DNA of 14,618 bases. Source: an uncultured Coriobacteriaceae bacterium (GTDB lineage Bacteria; Actinomycetota; Coriobacteriia; Coriobacteriales; Atopobiaceae). Position 1 is the first letter of the stretch; the number at the start of each line of letters is the position of its first letter. The notes under the pieces are model-generated. The model ran no database searches and was not told the DNA's origin. It was given only the letters and a program-made list of their open reading frames with translations. Of the stretch, positions 7,539 to 14,618 are shown piece by piece. The stretch lies in NCBI GenBank assembly GCA_902772085.1, contig CACXZL010000022.1, positions 1-14,618 on the forward strand, written 5' to 3'. Both the position numbers and the translations under genes were made by a program.

Positions 7539-7571
7539 GATTTGTGAGGTTACGACGCATGAGGAGGGGCC

Positions 7572-9017
7572 ATGTCCGACGAGACGAAAAACGCAGCCAC
7601 AGACGCATCATCTACTCATCGGGACGATACGGGCGTCCAGCGTCGGGTAGCTGCGGACGGCGACGCGACTGGAAGCGGCGTCCCGGCTGGAAACGCTTCG
7701 GCCGGCGAAGCCTCCGACGACGACCTTGAGGCGCAGCTTGCCTACGAAAACCTGAAGCGGCGCCGGGAGGCAAAGAAGCGCAAGCGCATAATCATTCTTG
7801 CCGTCGTGGGCGTGGTCGCCCTTGTGGGCATTATCGTGTTTCTGACGGGCAAGTCAGGGGAGTCGGCAGATTCCGACGCCGCATCGCAGCTGGTCACCGG
7901 TGCGGTCTATGAGGGCGACTTCTCCACGACCGTGACGGCAAACGGTGCCACCGAGCCCGTAAGCTCCACCGTGGTGACTCCCGAGGTGGATGGTATCATC
8001 GAGAACCTTCAGGTCCAGGAGGGCTCGGTCGTAAGCGAGGGAGACGTGCTCTTCACGCTCAAGAACGAAGAGCTCGACAAGATCTATCGTGATGCGCAGG
8101 CGGAGGTCGAGTCTGCCGAGCGTGCGGTAAACCGTGCAAACAAGGCGGTCGAGGACGCGGTTGCGGCATACAACAAGGCCGTAGACGATTACAACGGCGC
8201 TCAAGAAGCCCCGTCTGGCGGGGATCCCGCCAGCGGGGAAGCCGCGACGTTTGACGAGGCATCCCTGAGGGCTGCCGTCACCAGTGCCGAAGACGCATAC
8301 AACGACGCACAGGTCGTGCTGGAGTCGGCGCGCTCCAAGCTCGACGACGCCGAGTCAAACCTAGACAAGCGCACGGTCAGAGCTCCCGTCTCGGGCACCA
8401 TCGTGAGTATGAGCGCGCAAAACGGTGCTGCCTACGGTTCCGTCACGGGCGCTTCGGCGAAGTCGGCTCCTGCCACATCGAACGAGCCGCTCATTCAGAT
8501 CTCCGACCTTAGCAAGATGAAGGTGACCGTGCAGGTCAACGAGGTCGACATCTCCAGCATTTCCGTAGGCCAGCAGGCAAAGGCAACCTTCTCGGCGATT
8601 CCAGGCCTCGAGCTCGGAGCCGTGGTAGAGCGCATCGCCTCTGTGTCTACCGGCTCGGGTTCGACAGACGGCTCGATGGGTGGCGTGGTGACCTATGCGG
8701 TGGACCTTGTAATTCCCGAGCCCGACGCAAAGCTCAAGCCAGGCATGACCGCCACGGTAAACATCACGACCCAAAGCGTGCCAAACGCGCTTATCGTGCC
8801 GACGGCGGCGATCAGTGACGCCGTCGGAGAGGCAGGCGCCAAGTCCGTGACGGTGGTGACCGACGTCGACAAGGGCGAGATGCACGAGGTGCCCGTGGAG
8901 GTCATCGAGCAGAATACCTCTGAGGCAGCCGTAAAGGGCGATCTGCACGACGGTGACCTCGTGCTGCTCAGCGCGGGTGGCGTCGGGTCGGCTGCTGGCG
9001 CTGGAGCGGTGGTCTAG
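7572..9017 (+). CDS. Membrane fusion (adaptor) protein of a MacAB-like ABC transporter
   Basis: HlyD/MacA-type adaptor, 481 aa, linking the ABC permease to substrate outside the membrane. The layout is cytoplasmic tail 1-61 (Ser/Ala/Asp-rich, disordered), a basic stretch KRRREAKKRKR (62-72), one membrane segment (about 73-92), then the extracytoplasmic part. That part has a first half-lipoyl motif (DGIIENLQVQEGSVVSEGDVLF, about 140-161), an Ala/Glu-rich coiled-coil hairpin (about 165-265, interrupted by a Gly/Pro/Ser loop), a second half-lipoyl RAPVSGTIVSM (270-280) and a beta-barrel region (QISDLSKMKVTVQVNEVDI, VGQQAKATF, LKPGMTATV). A GGAGG-type site at 7562-7567 precedes the ATG. The ATPase gene starts 1 bp after the stop, so the two are co-transcribed. 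A Gram-positive has no TolC partner; such sets export peptides or drugs or act in envelope stress, and the substrate cannot be read from the sequence. Confidence 0.95.
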   Translation: MSDETKNAATDASSTHRDDTGVQRRVAADGDATGSGVPAGNASAGEASDDDLEAQLAYENLKRRREAKKRKRIIILAVVGVVALVGIIVFLTGKSGESADSDAASQLVTGAVYEGDFSTTVTANGATEPVSSTVVTPEVDGIIENLQVQEGSVVSEGDVLFTLKNEELDKIYRDAQAEVESAERAVNRANKAVEDAVAAYNKAVDDYNGAQEAPSGGDPASGEAATFDEASLRAAVTSAEDAYNDAQVVLESARSKLDDAESNLDKRTVRAPVSGTIVSMSAQNGAAYGSVTGASAKSAPATSNEPLIQISDLSKMKVTVQVNEVDISSISVGQQAKATFSAIPGLELGAVVERIASVSTGSGSTDGSMGGVVTYAVDLVIPEPDAKLKPGMTATVNITTQSVPNALIVPTAAISDAVGEAGAKSVTVVTDVDKGEMHEVPVEVIEQNTSEAAVKGDLHDGDLVLLSAGGVGSAAGAGAVV

Positions 9018-9018
9018 T

Positions 9019-9735
9019 ATGGCAAAGGTACTGGATGTGCAAAACGTCCATCGCATCTACGAGTCCGCCGCTGGCTACACCCATGCGCTACGGGGAGTAA
9101 GTCTGCAGGTCAGCCGTGGCGAGTTCCTTTGTGTGATGGGTCCGTCGGGTTCGGGCAAGTCCACGCTCATGAACATCCTCGGTGGGCTCGACCGTCCGAC
9201 GTCGGGATCCTACCGGCTGGAGGGCATTGACGTCGCGGACCTGTCGGACGACGAGCTGGCCGAGCTGCGCGCCTCTCGGCTGGGCTTCGTGTTTCAGAGC
9301 TTCAACCTCCTGCCTCGTGCCACGGTGATGCGCAACGTCCAGCTGCCGTTGGTCTACTGTGACGTGCCGCGCTCGGAGCGTGTGGAGCGCGCGGTGAAGG
9401 CTCTGCATGCCGTGGGCTTGCCGCCCGACTACTACGATCACCGGTCAAATGAGCTCTCCGGCGGACAGATGCAGCGCGTTGCCATTGCTCGAGCGCTGGT
9501 AAACGATCCCGCGCTCATCTTGGCCGACGAACCCACTGGAAACTTGGACTCCGCGACGAGCGACATGGTGATGGAGACGTTCTCCAAGCTTCGGTCGCAA
9601 GGCAAGACGATCGTGCTCATCACGCACGACGCAGAGGTCTGCGAATGGGGCGATCGTACCGTGCACATACGTGACGGCAAGTTGCTCACTGACGAAGAAG
9701 AGCGTGCTTACGGTTCAAAGAGGGGCAGGACGTAA
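9019..9735 (+). CDS. ABC transporter ATP-binding protein, MacB/LolD type
   Basis: Cytoplasmic ATPase (238 aa) that powers the permease encoded next. All catalytic elements are present: Walker A GPSGSGKST (41-49), Q-loop Gln93 (FQSFNLL), signature LSGGQ (146-150), Walker B ILADEPTGNLDS (167-178) with Glu171, and H-loop His203 (LITHD). The order and the short 'FQSFNLLPRATV' segment are typical of the MacB/LolD/FtsE branch. The start is set at the ATG giving MAKVLDVQNVHRIY, one base after the adaptor stop; a longer in-frame start at 8953 lies inside the adaptor gene and has no family support. Only a weak GGAG (9003-9006) precedes it, which fits translational coupling to the upstream gene. Confidence 0.97.
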   Translation: MAKVLDVQNVHRIYESAAGYTHALRGVSLQVSRGEFLCVMGPSGSGKSTLMNILGGLDRPTSGSYRLEGIDVADLSDDELAELRASRLGFVFQSFNLLPRATVMRNVQLPLVYCDVPRSERVERAVKALHAVGLPPDYYDHRSNELSGGQMQRVAIARALVNDPALILADEPTGNLDSATSDMVMETFSKLRSQGKTIVLITHDAEVCEWGDRTVHIRDGKLLTDEEERAYGSKRGRT

Positions 9736-9890
9736 GCACTTTCGGGAATGCGTCTGGCCTTTTGGCGGCTCTTCGCGGCGACCTATGAGGCGTGATGCCC
9801 AACGCGATGGAGTCAGCCAGCCAAAAAAGCGCCCCCAAGGATTGGACGAGGCAGAGTCAAGCCGAGTGGATTGCAACGGAGGAGCCTGGC

Positions 9891-11111
9891 ATGAAAGCAG
9901 CCGACCTGGTAGTGGAGACGTGGAGCGCGCTGGACGCAAATCGCGGTCGCAGCTTCCTTACGGTTCTCGGAATCGTCATAGGCATTTCGGCCGTCATTGC
10001 CATGACCGCTCTTATTGGCGGTATAAACCGCGCGCTCGTGGGCGAGCTTGGTCTCAGCCAGGCGCAGCTTGTATATATAAACATCTTTACGGGCAAGCCC
10101 ACGACGTACGAAGACGTGGACAAGATGGCGCGCGGTCTTACAGACTACGAGTATATGGTAGCGGCTTCGATGGGCTCGGCAGACGCCTCCACGGAAAAGA
10201 AGAAGGCGAACGCGAGCATCCAAGGTGTGAAGCCACTCTACTTCAAGGCGATGGGCACGAAGTTCGTACAGGGACGCGCCTTCACCGACGCGGAGGAGGG
10301 CAAGGGCTCCATGGTCGTCATCATCGACAAAAACTCGGTAAAGACGATGTTTGGCGATGCGGATGCCGAGGTCGTGGGCAGAAACATCTCAATGGGAAAC
10401 AACTCCTATACCATCGTGGGCGTGACGGAATCCACCTCCATCATGATGGCGGGGGAAGACCTGATAAACGCCTTCCTGCCGTTTTCCACCATGGCAACGC
10501 GCATTACGGGAAATCAGGAGGTATCGCAGATCATGGGCTTCGCCCGCGAGGGCTCAAACATGGACTCCGTGGTAAACAAGACCAAGGAGTACATCGCCGC
10601 CATGTACAACATCCCCGCCGACCAGCGCGAGGACAACATGTACGTCTACTCCATGCAATCCATGATCGATCAGGTGAACTCCACCATGGGTGCGTTTTCC
10701 CTGCTTATGACTGTAGTGGCTGGCGTATCGCTTCTGGTTGGCGGTATCGGCATCATGAACATGATGCTTACCAACGTCACGGAACGCATACGCGAGATAG
10801 GCCTGCGCAAGGCTCTCGGCGCGCGCCGGTCCGACATCACGAAGCCGTTCATGCTGGAGAGCGTGTGCCTGTGCTTGTTGGGCGGCCTGCTCGGGGTGAT
10901 CTTTGGCTATCTGGGAGCGTTCGCGCTTACCGGTCTGGGCGCGAGCGCCATACTGGGCGAAGGGTCGAGCATGACGGTCACGCCGGTTATCGATCTCGGG
11001 ACCGTGCTCCTGGCTACGAGTATCTGTGTGATTATAGGTGTGGTCTTTGGTTGGTACCCAGCTCGCCGTGCCGCCCGTCTCGATCCCGTCGAGAGCCTCC
11101 ATTACCAGTAA
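9891..11111 (+). CDS. ABC transporter permease, FtsX/MacB family
   Basis: Membrane subunit (406 aa) of the transporter. Topology: N-terminal segment about 21-44 after the family's NRGRSFLTVLGIVIG motif; a large extracytoplasmic MacB-type domain (about 45-265, containing GVKPLYFKAMGTKFVQGR and YTIVGV); then three segments near 268-293, 324-350 and 369-388. FtsX-family hallmarks are TERIREIGLRKALGARRSDI (297-316) and the terminal YPARRAARLDPVESLHYQ. The start at 9891 is preferred because GGAGGAG (9878-9884) stands 6 nt ahead and the N terminus then fits the family. An in-frame ATG at 9795 (preceded by a GTG at 9792) would add 32 hydrophilic residues. It lies 155 bp after the ATPase gene on the same strand, presumably in the same transcript. 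Confidence 0.95.
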   Translation: MKAADLVVETWSALDANRGRSFLTVLGIVIGISAVIAMTALIGGINRALVGELGLSQAQLVYINIFTGKPTTYEDVDKMARGLTDYEYMVAASMGSADASTEKKKANASIQGVKPLYFKAMGTKFVQGRAFTDAEEGKGSMVVIIDKNSVKTMFGDADAEVVGRNISMGNNSYTIVGVTESTSIMMAGEDLINAFLPFSTMATRITGNQEVSQIMGFAREGSNMDSVVNKTKEYIAAMYNIPADQREDNMYVYSMQSMIDQVNSTMGAFSLLMTVVAGVSLLVGGIGIMNMMLTNVTERIREIGLRKALGARRSDITKPFMLESVCLCLLGGLLGVIFGYLGAFALTGLGASAILGEGSSMTVTPVIDLGTVLLATSICVIIGVVFGWYPARRAARLDPVESLHYQ

Positions 11112-11116
11112 CGGCG

Positions 11117-11238
11117 GTTACAGTTCACACCCCTGGTCCCTACGCCAGCCAGCCAGCGGCTCCGCGCTAGCTTCGCTCGCTCACTTCGTGAGTCGCTGCT
11201 TACTGGCATGCGCATGTGCCAAGGGCGAGAACTGTAAC
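11117..11238. repeat. 122-bp stretch bounded by a 10-bp inverted repeat
   Basis: GTTACAGTTC (11117-11126) and GAACTGTAAC (11229-11238) are exact reverse complements. Inside, CCCCTGG (11130-11136) can pair with CCAAGGG (11219-11225) with one mismatch, and 11178-11194 holds a small CTCAC/GTGAG hairpin. It begins 6 bp after the permease stop. There is no T tail, so it may be a structured 3' end of the operon transcript or a small element. Confidence 0.6.
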
Positions 11239-11276
11239 ACGGTGGGATGCTCTTGGCCAGTTCACAATGTCTTCAG

Positions 11277-11305
11277 TTGACAAGGAAATGGAGCGCGGCT
11301 ATAAT
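11277..11305 (+). promoter_or_regulatory. Consensus housekeeping promoter of the SRP RNA gene
   Basis: TTGACA (11277-11282), a 17-bp spacer and TATAAT (11300-11305): a full consensus sigma70/SigA-type promoter. It puts the transcript start near 11312-11314, just before the first paired bases of the SRP RNA. Confidence 0.93.
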
Positions 11306-11313
11306 CACATTTC

Positions 11314-11430
11314 ACGGAGTGCGTTGGATGGGTTCGGGTGACGGCATACTGCGAACCTGGTCAGGGTCGGGAGACAGCAGCCATAAGGAGCCTCTGTCGG
11401 GTACCCGTTCCCATCAAGCGCACTTCTTTT
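11314..11430 (+). ncRNA. ffs: Bacterial small SRP RNA (4.5S type)
   Basis: RNA scaffold of the signal recognition particle; it binds Ffh and directs membrane proteins to the translocon. The conserved domain is directly visible at 11356-11382: CAGG (11362-11365), a 3-bp stem GTC/GAC, the GNRA tetraloop GGGA (11369-11372) and AGCAG (11376-11380). This matches the universal CAGG-NNN-GRRA-NNN-AGCAG arrangement, with paired changes in the small stem. The outer arms pair as a long rod: 11316-11334 with 11408-11426 (AGTGCG with CGCACT, GATGGG with CCCATC), then CGGGT with ACCCG. It is about 115 nt, the small form without an Alu domain. The 3' arm runs into TTCTTTTTT. The exact ends are estimated to a few nucleotides. 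Confidence 0.93.
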
Positions 11431-11438
11431 TTGAACGC

Positions 11439-11467
11439 AACGCCTCGGCTCGACCGGGGCGTTTTTT
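11439..11467 (+). terminator. Rho-independent terminator after the SRP RNA gene
   Basis: A 10-bp stem (11439-11448 with 11454-11463, one G-U pair), loop CTCGA and a T6 tail. It backs up the U tract directly following the SRP RNA rod. Confidence 0.92.
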
Positions 11468-11504
11468 CGAGTGGCGTTGCATGCCGGCTGTCTTGGAGGA
11501 AGCC

Positions 11505-12149
11505 ATGGGATTTGTCGACTTTATCGTTAGCCTGCTCCGTGACCCCCGAGCCTTTATCGCCGCGCAGATTGCGGCCGGGCCCGTGGCGGCATATGGATTC
11601 GTGTTCCTTATCATCTTCATCGAGACGGGCGTAGTGTTCTTCCCGTTTTTGCCGGGCGATTCGCTCTTGTTTGCCTCGGGCTTCTTTGCCCAAGGTGGCG
11701 GGTTCAACATCTTCATGCTGCTGGGCGTGGCATGGGCGGCCGCCATTCTAGGCGACCAGTGCAACTTCTTCATTGGCCACTTTCTCGGGCGAAAGATCAT
11801 CGATTCGGGCAAAGTCAAGGCCATGACGCCTGAGCGCATCGAGAAGTCTGAGGCTTTTTTGGACAAGTGGGGCAATCTGGCAATCTTCCTCGGACGATTC
11901 TTTCCCTTCATTCGCACGTTCGTTCCGTTCCTTGCGGGCATGGGTGGCATGAAGTGGCATAATTTCTTTATGTTCAACATCCTAGGCGGCATCACGTGGA
12001 GCACACTCTTCATCTTGCTCGGCTACTTCTTCGGCGGCATCCCCTTTGTGCAGGAGCACTTTGAGCTTCTCATCGTTGGTATCGTCGCCGTGTCGCTCGT
12101 GCCTACCGTCGTGGGCCTTGTGCGCAGTCGGCTAAACAAGTCCAAGTAG
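11505..12149 (+). CDS. DedA-family membrane protein
   Basis: Polytopic inner-membrane protein (214 aa) of the DedA/SNARE-associated (VTT) family, whose members move lipid carriers or phospholipids across the membrane and support envelope homeostasis. The family's two re-entrant motifs are clear: ETGVVFFPFLPGDSLLF (40-56) and GRFFPFIRTFVPFLAGM (130-146). Membrane segments lie near 28-48, 66-84, 126-146, 152-176 and 186-206; the tail is basic (RSRLNKSK). The ATG at 11505 is chosen because GGAGG (11495-11499) lies 5 nt upstream and a DedA protein normally starts close to this point; a longer frame would run back through the SRP RNA and its terminator. I see no separate promoter in the 37 bp after the terminator, so it may depend on read-through from ffs. 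The cargo is not predictable. Confidence 0.95.
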   Translation: MGFVDFIVSLLRDPRAFIAAQIAAGPVAAYGFVFLIIFIETGVVFFPFLPGDSLLFASGFFAQGGGFNIFMLLGVAWAAAILGDQCNFFIGHFLGRKIIDSGKVKAMTPERIEKSEAFLDKWGNLAIFLGRFFPFIRTFVPFLAGMGGMKWHNFFMFNILGGITWSTLFILLGYFFGGIPFVQEHFELLIVGIVAVSLVPTVVGLVRSRLNKSK

Positions 12150-12157
12150 CATCACTG

Positions 12158-12207
12158 CCTCTGTCTCTGGGCGCCTTGCGGATTTGACGCTTCTCTAGGG
12201 ACAGGGG
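12158..12207. repeat. Imperfect hairpin downstream of dedA
   Basis: 12158-12170 can pair with 12195-12207 (13 bp, three G-U pairs) around a 24-nt loop. No T tract follows. Part of it (CTGTCTC, 12161-12167) also pairs with GAGACAG at 12221-12227, so alternative folds are possible. Confidence 0.4.
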
Positions 12208-12283
12208 GGAAGCGGGAATCGAGACAGCGGCCAAGTGGTATAAACCAGCCAGAGCAATTCGCGACCTTTCGTCATCTCGGCGC

Positions 12284-12289
12284 TATACT
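12284..12289 (+). promoter_or_regulatory. Possible -10 box for dnaX
   Basis: TATACT lies 33 bp before the dnaX start in the 173-bp dedA-dnaX spacer. The best -35 candidate is poor, so this is tentative. A TATAAA at 12239-12244 is a second candidate. Confidence 0.35.
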
Positions 12290-12322
12290 ATTGCCTACAG
12301 CGAGAGAAGGCCGGAGGTCCAC

Positions 12323-14618
12323 ATGGAGTCGCTCTACAGAAAATATCGTCCACAGACCTTTGACGACGTGGTGGGTCAGCAGCATGTGGTGGCTACGCTG
12401 CAGCGGGCGGTTCTCGAGGGCCGCACAAGCCACGCATATTTGTTTTGTGGGCCGCGCGGTACGGGAAAGACCACTATGGCGCGGCTTTTGGCCAAAGCGC
12501 TCATGTGCGAGCAGGGTGCCGGGCATCTTCCCGATGGCACATGCGATCAGTGCAAGCTCATCGCGGCGGGCGAGCACCCAGACGTGTACGAGCTCGACGC
12601 CGCCTCTCGTACGGGCGTCGACAGCGTTCGAGAGGAAATCATAAACAGCGTGAGCTACGCTCCGACGCAGGGTAGCTACAAGGTGTACATCATCGACGAG
12701 GTTCACATGCTCACGACGGCAGCGTTCAACGCGCTGCTCAAGACGCTCGAGGAGCCGCCCAGCCATGTGGTCTTTGTGCTGTGCACTACCGACCCGCAGA
12801 AGATTCCCGCCACGATTCTCTCGCGCGTCCAGCGTTTTGACTTCAGGCCTATCGGGAACGACGACATTCACGAGCACCTGGTTCGTGTCTGTACCCAAGA
12901 GGGATTTACCTATGAGGACGCCGCCCTTGAACTCGTGACGACGAACGCACGTGGCGGCATGCGCGATGCGCTATCTACCCTGGAGCAGCTTTCGGTCTTT
13001 GGCGGGGGCGTCATCGGGCTGGAAGCGGCGCAGGACCTCTTGGGTGCCGTATCGGGAATGGCGCTGGAGCATGTGGTGGATGCGATTGCCGCTCGCGATG
13101 TGGCGGGGCTGTTTGTGCAGGTGGGCGAGCTGGTGGATGCCGGCAGGGACCTGCTGCAGTTCACGCGAGAGCTTGCGGCGCGCATGCGAGACATCTACGT
13201 GGTGGCAGTGGTGGGACAGCGTGCATCTGCCTTGAGTCTTTCCACCGACGTCCAACGTTTGCAGATGGAGGCACGCGCCTTCGGCACACCCGACCGGCTG
13301 TCCCGCATTCTCGCCTTGCTGGGGGATGTTTCGCGCGAGATGAGCACTGCGCCAAACCAGCGACTCGTCTTGGAGATTGCCTTCACGCGCATGGCGCGAC
13401 CCGAGTCGGATCTCACGATTGAATCATTGGCCGAGAGAGTCGGCGAGCTTGAGATGAAGCTGGCTGGACAGACGACGTTGCCACGCGCGCAGCGGGCAGC
13501 CCATCAAGCGGAGGCCCCTGCATCGCAAACCGGAGTGCCGGCATCTCATGTGCCCGGGCAAGCCCTACCGGCAGATGCGACCGCCCGACCGCAGCCCTTG
13601 TCGACGTCTCACGAGCCACGGGGTCCGCAGCAGGCAGAGGCGTCGAATCAGCGCCTTCAGTCGGCGTCGACGCTTCGGCACACAACAAGTGCCCAGGACG
13701 TGCCAAGGTCTCAGCATGGCCAGCGCCCACAGCAGACCGCGCGGGTGTCCCAGTCGTCCCAAACGCAGTACGTGCGGCCCGAACAGCCTGTTCAGGGAAT
13801 GCGAACGGTGCAACCGACCGCGCAGGTGAATCCGACGGCTGTGGCCGCCACGGTGCCAGCCCAAGCCGACGCCTGGCAGGCCCAAGTCCGCCCTGCCGCG
13901 CAGCAAGCCTCTCGCGCGAGTGCTTCCATGTCGGCTCGACAGCGCCCGCAGACATCCGCGGAGCGTTCCGTGCCGCAGCCCGCCGCATCGGGCACGGCTT
14001 CACGAGCCATTACTGATCCCGGCGAACTTCAGCGCTCGTGGCGCCGGATCGTCTCGGAGCAGGGTTCCTCCTTTGCGTTGAGGATGCTCGAGCGTCCCGA
14101 TGTGAAATCGACGGTGGAGCGCATGGTCGCGGAGGTCTTTGGGCCGCGCGCCATCACGTACAGGGAAGGGATTGGCGAGGATTTGCAGATACCCGCCCAG
14201 CGTAGGGGGGCGCAGGGCTCGCGTTCTGCCACTTCATCGACTCGTTCGTCGCAGCCAGATCGCGCTTCGGCGCACCCGGCGTACGGCCCAGCCCCTTCAG
14301 TGTCCGCGCAGGATGCAGGGCCGGCTGCACGGCCTGCGCAAGGCACTTGGCAGGCTGCGACGTCCGCCCAGCAAATGCCCGCTTCCGCGCCAGACTATCC
14401 CATGCCATGGGATGCGCCCATGCAATCACCTGCGGTGCCGCCCGAAGAGCCGTATTACGAACAAGTTCCGTACGAGGACCTCGGCGGCTTTGCAGAAGAG
14501 GACGAGCCTCCCTTCGAGCCGGGGTCATCGTCCGTTTCCGCACAGCCATCGGCTGCGTCTGGTCCTGTGCCCGCACCGCGTGGCCACGGGGCGCCAGCCT
14601 CATTTGCCAGCTCGCAAG
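12323..14618 (+). CDS. dnaX: DNA polymerase III subunit gamma/tau (3' end missing)
   Basis: Clamp-loader motor subunit of the replisome, in the cytoplasm. The ATG at 12323 follows GGAGG (12313-12317) by 5 nt and gives the canonical MESLYRKYRPQTFDDVVGQ. 765 residues are visible and the frame is open to the right edge. AAA+ motifs: Walker A GPRGTGKTT (43-51), Walker B VYIIDEVHML (121-130), sensor 1 near LCTTD (153-157), the SRVQRF Arg finger region (167-172) and sensor 2 GGMRDALS (211-218). The collar domain runs to about 380. The zinc site has Cys62, Cys74 and Cys77, but Asp71 stands where the second of the usual four Cys is expected. After 385 comes a long Q/A/S/P-rich linker, a small folded segment (about 565-625, GELQRSWRRIVSEQ), then another disordered acidic/Pro-rich tail. 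No A-run slippery site was seen. The SRP RNA gene lying upstream matches Gram-positive gene order. Confidence 0.98.
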   Translation, partial: MESLYRKYRPQTFDDVVGQQHVVATLQRAVLEGRTSHAYLFCGPRGTGKTTMARLLAKALMCEQGAGHLPDGTCDQCKLIAAGEHPDVYELDAASRTGVDSVREEIINSVSYAPTQGSYKVYIIDEVHMLTTAAFNALLKTLEEPPSHVVFVLCTTDPQKIPATILSRVQRFDFRPIGNDDIHEHLVRVCTQEGFTYEDAALELVTTNARGGMRDALSTLEQLSVFGGGVIGLEAAQDLLGAVSGMALEHVVDAIAARDVAGLFVQVGELVDAGRDLLQFTRELAARMRDIYVVAVVGQRASALSLSTDVQRLQMEARAFGTPDRLSRILALLGDVSREMSTAPNQRLVLEIAFTRMARPESDLTIESLAERVGELEMKLAGQTTLPRAQRAAHQAEAPASQTGVPASHVPGQALPADATARPQPLSTSHEPRGPQQAEASNQRLQSASTLRHTTSAQDVPRSQHGQRPQQTARVSQSSQTQYVRPEQPVQGMRTVQPTAQVNPTAVAATVPAQADAWQAQVRPAAQQASRASASMSARQRPQTSAERSVPQPAASGTASRAITDPGELQRSWRRIVSEQGSSFALRMLERPDVKSTVERMVAEVFGPRAITYREGIGEDLQIPAQRRGAQGSRSATSSTRSSQPDRASAHPAYGPAPSVSAQDAGPAARPAQGTWQAATSAQQMPASAPDYPMPWDAPMQSPAVPPEEPYYEQVPYEDLGGFAEEDEPPFEPGSSSVSAQPSAASGPVPAPRGHGAPASFASSQ

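Larger units (their letters stand above)
7220..7571. other. Repeat-rich spacer upstream of the transporter operon
   Basis: 352 bp without a gene. 7260-7406 holds three strong copies and one partial copy of the CCTATGGGGTAGGT repeat (itemised separately). 7409-7437 can form an 8-bp hairpin (GACCATCA with TGGTGGTC), but no T tail follows. 7487-7516 has a CGTCT/AGACG pairing. A possible -10 box (TATTAT, 7533-7538) precedes the transporter genes without a clear -35. Confidence 0.6.

Noticed and set aside
9671..11170. Alternative forward frame across the permease gene
   Set aside because: Arg/Gly/His-rich out-of-frame translation; the permease frame has clear FtsX-family motifs.
11247..11504. Upstream extension of the dedA frame
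   Set aside because: It would translate the SRP RNA promoter, the RNA and its terminator; the ATG at 11505 has a good ribosome binding site and fits the family.
12323..14618. Programmed frameshift site in dnaX
   Set aside because: No run of A followed by AG, nor another slippery heptamer with a downstream hairpin, was seen in the visible part.

Overview
The window reads as chromosomal DNA of a high-GC Gram-positive bacterium. The best fit is an actinobacterium of the class Coriobacteriia (Olsenella/Collinsella/Atopobium-like). This rests on the feel of the proteins and on gene order, not on a database search. All recognisable genes are on the + strand, most with strong AAGGAG/GGAGG ribosome binding sites.

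Left part (1-3504): the 3' half of a cobalamin-dependent methyltransferase (MetH type: pterin-binding domain plus B12 module, no activation domain) enters from the left edge. It carries a perfect 51-bp in-frame tandem duplication in the pterin site. A 660-residue soluble protein of unknown function follows. Next (3692-5386) is a long-form glucose-6-phosphate isomerase gene closed by a textbook Rho-independent terminator (5421-5463).

Middle (5464-7571): an accessory-looking segment between pgi and the transporter operon. It holds about 740 bp without a convincing gene, then one lone 339-residue protein. That protein looks like an AbiEi-type region joined to a DUF559/PD-(D/E)XK nuclease-like domain, with no partner toxin gene. 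It is flanked on both sides by degenerate AT-richer repeats around the core CCTAtgGGGTAGGTATT, including a 21-bp-arm hairpin (7260-7308) and a 13-bp inverted repeat (7308-7320/7394-7406). This is the least explained part of the window.

Transporter operon (7572-11111): a membrane fusion protein, an ABC ATPase and a FtsX/MacB-type permease, i.e. a complete MacAB-like tripartite set as found in Gram-positives, without an outer-membrane partner. A roughly 120-bp stretch bounded by a 10-bp inverted repeat follows.

Right part (11277-14618): a perfect-consensus sigma70-type promoter (TTGACA, 17 bp, TATAAT) drives the bacterial SRP RNA gene (ffs), which ends in a U tract and is followed by a second hairpin terminator. 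Then come a DedA-family membrane protein gene and dnaX (DNA polymerase III gamma/tau), which runs off the right edge. SRP RNA next to dnaX is a known Gram-positive arrangement and supports both calls; here dedA sits between them. The visible DnaX has three of the four usual zinc-site cysteines and long Q/A/S/P-rich linkers around a small folded segment.
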